From the NCBI GenBank assembly GCA_030272585.1, contig BSYQ01000007.1:2174001-2238000 (forward strand): a stretch of 64,000 bases of DNA. Direction: 5' to 3'. The DNA is from Bryopsis sp. KO-2023. Its lineage: Eukaryota; Chlorophyta; Ulvophyceae; Bryopsidales; Bryopsidaceae. Each line of letters starts with the position of its first letter. The stretch's first letter is position 1. Below are positions 56,916-64,000 of the stretch, in pieces. A program made the position numbers and the translations under genes. Under the pieces are notes generated by a model. That model was not told where the DNA came from. It saw only the letters and a program-made list of their open reading frames with translations, and did no database searches.

Positions 56916-59900
56916 ATGCGGGCTGCGGCTCTGTTCGTGATCCTGTGTCTTACTTGTTGTGGGCATGCGTCGGCCGAAATTGGCGGCGGTGATCACCACT
57001 TAGAGCAATCAGGTACCAGGCAGCCTGCGATAAGGGGGGGTAGTGAGATGGATTTGGAAAAACGATCGGGTCGAAAAGTTGGCTGTTTTCTGATCGGGGG
57101 TCGTTGGAGACCTGTCGATACGGGAAGCGATCCCGTGAGAAGCGATTCAAGTCAACTCTGTGGACTCTGTGGTTTTCGGCTTGCCGATCTTCACTGTTTT
57201 TAGGTTTCGACTGATCCAGATTTGATTTTCGCAACCTGCGTCTTCCTGTTTCCTCGATTTTTTTTCCCTTGATAGAATGATGGAGGGCTCAGGATCATAC
57301 CCTTTTTGGGATTCGGGAATTCGATCGCTTCCTTATCCCGTCTGCCGGGTTTTATGGAGTTCTCTGATTGTGGTTTTGTTGTGCCTGTTGATGTAGAATT
57401 TGCCTCTTCCTCCAGGAAACTGGCAGGAGAGGACACTGTTGGCAAATCTTCTGTGTTTAGGCCACTCAGGATAAAAGCGAGCCCCCCGCCACAAGAAAAT
57501 AGCAACAGACTGGAGCTGGCGGATGAAGATGAGGAATTGACAGGGAATGTCCGGACAATAAGGGTAGGCGAATGCACCCAATGCGATGATGTGGCCCCCA
57601 AGAGCTCTCGATTTACATGTGAAGAACATGTGAGTGGAGCGGTTTTTATGGGTTGGTACAGTTGCTATTTTGTTTCTGGACTTCAGAAATGAAATCTGTT
57701 TTTGGACTTGAGTAATGAAAAAGGAAAAAAAGGCTGTGCATTGTTTTTTTGTGGGAAGCTGTGGGTTTTTACATATTTTTTTTCAATGGTTCTGTTTTGC
57801 ATGGGGATAGGTGGAGAGAGGAAACTGCTCAAAATTTTTCTTGAGGAATCATTGTAATTGCTCCTGTGCTCGGTGCCCGACCGATGACAGCGTGGAAAAA
57901 GCTGTGAAAGAAACCGAGCCAACTTTAATTGAAATTGACATCGAGGATGAAGAGGATGAGGATGAGGAGGAAGCTGATACGGATGGATCCACTTTGATCA
58001 AATCGAAAACAGCCACTGCTGGCGACACTTCTGCCTCCATTGGCATCACTACAACGGTGGGGTCCAAGAAACCCAAGAGCTCTAAGGTTACAGCCAAGAA
58101 GAAATCGAAATCGACATCCAAGTCGACTTCCACTGAGCTCGAACTCGAGGAGGAAGAGGAAAGGGCAGCAAAAGTGACTGGGGGAGCGGTCAGCGCCTCG
58201 GTTGTATCCGAATCCAAGAAAGTCAAATCGAGGAAATCGTCATCTGCTGGTCTGGAATCGACAAAGTCTTCGAAATCTAAACCCTCTGCTGAGGATAAGG
58301 ACGAGGACGATAAAATTGAGGCGAGGAGGAAGGCACCGAAAAAAGTGGAGGAAGTTGATGCCGAAGAAGAAATATTGGAGGAGGAGGAGGAAGACGAGGA
58401 GGAGGAAGAGGAGGATGAAGTCCTGGTGGTGGAAGAGGAGGAGAAACCTAAAAAACAATGCAAAGATATTCCTCCTCCTTGGTCATATTATTCCTGCGAG
58501 GATCAGGCCAAATTGCACAAGTGCGAAACGTCGTGGATGCGTGGATATTGTCTGTCAGCTTGCAAAAAGTGTGAATCCACAGGTAAATGGAAGGAGGTTC
58601 ATGCGTCTCGTCCCGAAGAGAGGCTGATTTATCTTTGTCTAGGTTTCTGTTGGTGTGGTGTCCAAGTGGGGGGATTTGATTTGCTCTGTGGGGTGGTTTT
58701 TCTAGATGGAGGTGAGGTCGGAGATCATGATGACCCAACTTTCAGGAAGTGCCCCTCCACTTGCAACAACAAGCCACCCAAGAATTCCAAACAGAACTGC
58801 GAATCCCAGGTAACATGAAAAAACATGAAAGGTTCATTTGTCTGACATATGTGCTATTTGAAACTGCATGACTGACATACGTGCTATTTGAAACCATATG
58901 ACTGACAAGCTCCTGCTGTTGTGCTGTTTTCTTTTCTTCCCAAAGAAAACTCTGGGCAAGTGCGACAGAGATTGGATGGAGGGCAGTTGCGAGTGCACCT
59001 GCGGGAAGTGTTCTGCAATGGCGAAGCAATTTGAGAAGGAGCTCCAGGAGAGGGCCGAGAAACGCGAGAAAATGGCTGAGCTTGAGAATGATCCATGCAA
59101 GGGCATCAAGGGAAAATCCAAGAAGTTGAAGTGCAAGAGGAAGGCAAAGTCCAAAAAGAAGCCGACAGGTGCTCCATCCGATTTATTTAATTTTATTTTA
59201 CTCGATTTCGGCAAAGTGAGACTTGTCCAAGCATGTGTGGTGTTTGTTTTCCTCATTTTTTTACTGTGCGTTTTTGATTTATGCAGTGCGAGCGAAGGAT
59301 GTTCCAGAAGGAAACGTCCGCTTCACAATTATTCATTTCAACGATTTCCACTCTAGGATTGAACCAGCGGATATGTACCATGGAATGTGCAGCAAAGAGG
59401 AGAATGAAGCTGGTAATAACACATTAGAAGACATTAATATATATAAATATATACATATATAAATATATTTTGTATATATATATAAAACCACCTCTTTTTC
59501 CAGTTCTTCAAAGCAGCATTGATGATTTCCTCCCCCCCCTTTTCTTTTCTTGATGCAACATTCAACATCAGAACTGCCGTTTGAAATTACCTAAAATATC
59601 GAAACTCTCGAAACGTTCATGCAGGAACTTGCCATGGAGGCGTTGCGAGAATGAAGGTTGTTATCGAACAAGAGCGTGCTGCAGCCAAGGCTCGAGGCGA
59701 GGAAGTCTTGCTGTTGGATGCAGGCGATGATTTCGTTGGCACCCTGTGGGATCACCACTACAAGGGCGAAGCAATCTCTAAATTTTTCAACCGTCTCGAT
59801 ATTGATGCTATGGTGGGTTACCCTTGATACTGCACCGTTGATTGATAGAGTTTTTATTTGTTTATTTTTTAACAAACCAAAAAATTGTCTACAATTGTAA

Positions 59901-61415
59901 TCTTAGTGCAAAACTGTGAACAAAATTTTTGTTTTGGGGAGGAAGAAAAAGGAAGTTCATTCTTTTAACTTGAAAAGGCTGTTCATTGGATGAATCATTA
60001 TCAAGATTCGTTCCTGCTTGCATCTGTTGGTGTTTATTTCCTGACAGCATCTGAATTTGTGTGCTCTGTGTTTGTTTTCTCTGCAGACTCTGGGGAATCA
60101 TGAGTTTGATTATGGTCCAGATGTAGTTGCAAATCATGTCAAGAGCGTCAATTACCCAGTTATCAGCTCGAACTTGAAAGCGAATGGCCATTGGCTGGGA
60201 GATTTGGTCCACGACAAAATTATCAAGGAAATCAATGGAACAAAGGTAAAAACGGTGCGCAAGGCTTGTTTAGTTTTGAGCTTTTTTTTGGATACAGGGA
60301 CACTGAAATTGAGAACGCAGTGTGTGTGTGTGTGGTGTTTTGAAAAGTTTGCTGTGATGCACAGGTAGGAATTTGTGGGACCACCACTCAGGTGACCATG
60401 TCGTGGTCTCATCCCTGGCCGGTGCAGTTTGAAGATTCCACAATCAAGGCTAGGGAATGCGTCGAAAATCTGAAAGCTGAGGGTGTCGAAATTGTGATTT
60501 TCCTGAGCCACGAAGGGTATGAAAAACTATCGATCAAAAAATTGTGTGCAAAAAATTTCTCATCGGATGATTGTGCCCCTATGGTGAGCTCCATTTTTAT
60601 TTTTTTTTCCGTTTTATTGCAGATTAAACGCCGATCGATATCTTGGCCGCAAGGTCCCAGGAATTGATTTGATCCTTGGCGGCCATTCGCATGCCTTTTT
60701 GTACAATGGAGATCCACCAGTTCTCTCCCACTTCGGAGGTACAACCACTGACGCCACCCTCATAGAAGCCACCGCAAAAGATATTATGGTGTAAAATAAA
60801 AAAACACCATAATAATAAACAGCGACCTACTCAAGTGTAAACAGATTCCACAGAGAAATCTTGTGAAAATAAAATATTAGAATATTATCAGAATCTTAAT
60901 TGATACAAGGACCAAGACCCAAGTTGAAAAGCCTGTTTTGTGTTTTGGTAGATGGAAATCCACACAGGGATCATATCTGGGATGGATATCCTGCATGGGT
61001 CGATTCTTGGGTCGAAGAGAGCCGGAGAATTCCTGTTGCTCAGGCCGCATGGGCATCCCGATACATCGGCCGCTTGACGGTCGAGTTCGATTCCAAGGGT
61101 GAACTCGTGCACATTGAAGGCACCCCGATCTTGCTGGGAGGGGATGCAAGCAATAATGTCGTAAAGGAGGATCCAGAATGGAAAGCAGAAGTAGAGGAGT
61201 GAGTTTTTCCCTTGTTTGTTGTTCAAACTCCCCACATTGATGCACTTCCATGTATATGTGTGTGTGTGTTTAAATATATAAGTTTAAATGTATATACGTT
61301 CTGTCTCTTGTATACACTCTTTTTCAAATTTGTTCAAAGAGTGAGGTGTGGGGTGATTTTCTACTGACTTTGGGAATTTGTGCTTGATTTTTTCAGAATG
61401 AAGTTCTGGGAGTAG
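56916..61415 (+). CDS. Secreted 5'-nucleotidase-like metallophosphatase with three ShK-type modules
   Basis: Twelve exons: 56916-57012, 57397-57629, 57811-58582, 58706-58809, 58946-59168, 59287-59412, 59625-59812, 60087-60245, 60365-60516, 60623-60738, 60952-61198, 61397-61415. Phases close to 811 residues. A signal peptide covers 1-20 (MRAAALFVILCLTCCGHASA). ShK-like modules lie at ~89-131 (CSKFFLRNHCNCSCARC), ~327-364 (CEDQAKLHKC...YCLSACKKC) and ~383-421 (CDRDWMEGSCECTCGKC). A ~200-residue Glu/Lys/Ser linker separates the first two. The phosphatase domain starts at ~487 and keeps all metal ligands: FNDFH, LLDAGDDF, LGNHEFDYG, FLSHEG, LGGHSHAF. It reaches RIPVAQAAWASRYIGRLTVEF and ends soon after at KFWE. 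The ~200-residue C-terminal nucleotide-binding domain of 5'-nucleotidases is missing, and no exon for it is seen to the window end. It probably cleaves extracellular phosphoesters; the substrate is uncertain. Confidence 0.85.
59440..59487. repeat. AT-rich dinucleotide microsatellite in an intron of the phosphatase gene
   Basis: Irregular TA/TATA runs lie between exons 6 and 7. Similar AT repeats occur at about 35840-35861 and 50740-50770, both in or next to introns. Confidence 0.7.
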
Positions 61416-64000
61416 GGACCAAGCCAGAAAACAACCCACAAGAAAAAAAGAGCAAGCAGCTCACATAGGATCTGAAGAGAGAGGAGGAGGAGAGAGAATC
61501 TTTTTTTTGTTTATATTATAATATAATTAGATGCGTTTAATTCAGCTTATAAAAAAAAAAATTGGAAGAGAATTCCAGTTTCGGAATTTCGGGACTATAG
61601 CTTAATGGGTGGATTCCCCTGTGATTCAATGATTGAGGAAAAAGAAAAATTCGTTGGTTTAGCTTGGAGAGAGACAAATTAAAAAAAAAAATTGATGCAA
61701 GGTGGAACAGGTTTTTTCGTATCTTTTGTGTGGGGGTTGAAAGAAGAGCTCCTTACTTTCTCGGAGCACTTTTTTTTTCTTCTTTTTTTCTCGTGGAGTT
61801 TCGTGAAAAGGAAAGTCTGGAGTGGGACCTGACTGCAGTGATTAGTCAATAACAGGTACCCAAAAAAAAACAACAAAAAAAGCACACACCCAAGACAGTC
61901 AGTGATCACTCTCGAATGGGGTTAAATATTTACACTGGTTCAAAAAGATCTTTCTACTTGGCTAAGGGAGCAGCATTGGTAAAGAACGGGTGCTTTTTTT
62001 CTTCTTCTTGCAATTGTGTTACACTGAAAATGGCATATCAGGGGATCAAAAAAATGGAAGGCAGAGACGAGATCGGAATCCATGCTTTTGACCTAATTCT
62101 ATTTCTTAATGTGGGTTTTTGTGTTTAAAAATTTATCTTGGAGGTTGAAAAGGGAACGAACAAGCTCGCAGGGGGATGGATATGAAACATCAGCAGGGTA
62201 TTTTGAATCAGGCTATTTGACGATATGAAAGAATTCTATTTTTGGGGAATTCTATTTTTGGGTCAAGACGAACGGGGATAGGAAAAGGAGTGCTGCCCGG
62301 TTTTCTCCCCCCCCCCAAAAAAAAAGAGGAACTGGGGAACTGGTTTTACCTCCCCAGTTGCTTTCTTCTCTGACTGGAGGAATATGGGTGGGTTGACTGA
62401 TCAGCATTGGGAGGTTCCATTTTTTTGTAAGAGGAGGGAAAACAGTCCGAGTGATAAATTATCCCTAGGATTCTTTTAACCTTTTTTAATGCATGTATGC
62501 TGTTTTTGGGCAGGGGGGTTGGGTTTGGGAATGTGGAGCAGATGAGATGTGATTTTGCTTGCGTTTTCTTTTTCCTGTTACGTGTACATGCCCCACATGG
62601 ATCAAAAATTTGGACAGAGAGAGAAAATGGGGAAAATTCTGGGAACCCTCCGAATGGGAGGGAGTGAAGTCAGTCTCATGATAACACCATTTATCACTGA
62701 GGACAGAAGGTTCAAGAAAAATTAAGTATCATGGAGGAATGGGGACAGAAAGAGTAAATAGTCGATGTGATCAAATCAACTCTTTTAAAGAAAGAATGAA
62801 AAGGGGCAAAAAAAAAGAAAAATCGCACCAGAAACAGCTGGACTTCAAAAAAAAAAAAAAAAGGAATGAGGAATGAGTTCTGTGATCTGTTACTGACCGA
62901 AGGTGTTATTTCGTGTTACTGTGGATCCCTCTTTTGGATCCCTTTTGTGTTTTTTCTTGCAATATAGTTTCTTCTGAGACTTTTTCTTTTTTTGTTGGGC
63001 TATCTTTGTGAGCTGTTGGGATTCCAAAAAAGGAATCAGGGAAAAAAAATGGGATTCCCAAACAGTCGAAAAGAAATGGGAAGGGGGACACGAAATAAAA
63101 CTCGTTCTTTGACTTTCAGATGATAAAAAAAAAAACCTTATGTCGGGTTATTTTGGACACAGTTTTGACATTTTTTTCCCCCCTCCACCAGAGGACAAAA
63201 AGAACAACAAGAAAAAAAAAACTCGTATGCTATCATTATTTTTTCTGTCTTTTGAGTAGTTCTTTTCGAAATTGGACCCCTAAAAAGGAAGTGAGTGGAA
63301 AAAAAAAGAAAGAAAAAAATATTTGTGATTCTATGTGATGAATGGTGTTGTTTTTGTCTTGGTGTGGTTTTCCTGGTGTAGCTTTTTCCTTTCCGCTGGA
63401 ACTTTCTCCTAATATTTTACGCAATTTGCATGAGCATTATCTTATGCTTTCTTTCAATTTTATAAACACAACAATAGTTCTTTTTTTCTAATTTTAGACT
63501 GTTTCTTTTTTGCTTTTTTGCATCTTTTTTTTGCTTTTTTTTTTTTTTTGGTATATGCATATGGAGTTGATAGTTTTCTTCAAGTTTCTGTTGGGTATGG
63601 GAAAAAGAGAGGTAATTCTTATGGTTTATCACACTTGCATGGAAAACTGGAAAAAAAAAGAATAAAAAATATGTATGGGGTGGGGATTGATCGATTCTAT
63701 GAAGCCCTCCACTGCAGTTCAATATTTGGAGATAAGTTAATACCAAGAATTAACAATTGTGCTGATCTGAAAATATATTTTTTTCTTTTCTGTAGGGAAT
63801 GTAATTACATTATCTGTGTTTTTTGCTTTCTTGAAAAAAAGGGGGATGAAAAAGGAAACCCAATCATGTGTAGGTTGATGAGTTGGGAAGAGTTGAATAG
63901 GGGAATGCTTCATTTCATTATATTTATTGCTCTATACGTGATCATCAATCTTTGCAAAATTATAGCCCATCCAATCCCTCTTGATTTGTTCCTGCGTGAA
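61416..64000. other. Intergenic, no supported gene
   Basis: AT-rich DNA with A/T/C tracts. No ORF carries a domain, no splice-linked coding is evident, and the missing C-terminal domain of the neighbouring phosphatase is not encoded here. Confidence 0.6.

Noticed and set aside
57849-58463. 204-codon minus-strand Ser-rich ORF
   Set aside because: It is the antisense shadow of the Glu/Asp-rich linker of the phosphatase gene on the plus strand.
60739-60788. Extension of phosphatase exon 10 to a GTGTAA donor at 60789
   Set aside because: It closes in phase 0, which would put the next exon in the wrong frame. The donor at 60739 (GTACAA) gives phase 1 and joins correctly to the conserved IPVAQA segment.
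61590-61612. A-box-like TAGCTTAATGG suggesting a Pol III gene
   Set aside because: No B-box or tRNA fold follows within the required distance.
1-64000. CRISPR arrays, operons or bacterial defence systems
   Set aside because: The sequence is eukaryotic with spliced genes. The repeats present are transposon-related or microsatellites, with no spacer structure.

Overview
The window is nuclear DNA of a eukaryote with many short spliceosomal introns (about 50 to 560 bp, GT-AG). The best clue to the organism is a 15-exon nuclear gene for plastid SecA with an N-terminal transit-peptide-like leader and a land-plant-type C-terminus. In red-lineage plastids secA is usually plastid-encoded, so this points to the green lineage (a chlorophyte/prasinophyte or early streptophyte alga). 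The exact taxon is not determined. Intergenic DNA is full of homopolymer tracts of all four bases, including long C runs.

Layout. (1) 1-13,690 is a nest of mobile elements. It opens with a perfect 78-bp-arm palindrome and a short motif array. A Ty3/gypsy chromovirus follows on the minus strand (protease, RT, RNase H, integrase, chromodomain). It is interrupted near the 3' end of its ORF by a complete 6,090-bp hAT element (2038-8127) with a perfect 8-bp target duplication and perfect 12-bp inverted ends. The hAT carries a BED-finger transposase and a second, convergent gene of unknown function. (2) 16.2-26 kb holds minus-strand genes for membrane or secreted proteins: a METTL24-like type II membrane methyltransferase-like protein, two tandem paralogues of an unrecognised small secreted family, and a secreted cysteine-rich protein ending in an eight-cysteine-cluster-like module. 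(3) 27.3-47.6 kb holds housekeeping and nuclear genes on the minus strand: importin-5, a UBXN4-like UAS/UBX protein, and an 18-exon gene joining a Tudor-like module, a TFIIS central domain, a SPOC domain and an RGG tail. (4) 47.9-61.4 kb is on the plus strand: plastid SecA, divergent from the SPOC gene, then a secreted 5'-nucleotidase-like metallophosphatase with three ShK-type cysteine modules and no C-terminal nucleotide-binding domain. (5) 61.4-64 kb has no gene that I can support.

The genes do not form one pathway; they look like ordinary eukaryotic neighbours. The most unusual items are the Tudor/TFIIS/SPOC architecture, the ShKT-metallophosphatase fusion, the unrecognised secreted pair, and the nested transposons with an extra hAT gene. 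Exon models were built by hand from splice signals, reading phase and protein similarity recalled from memory. Phase closes across every junction of the models given as complete, but no transcript or database search supports them.
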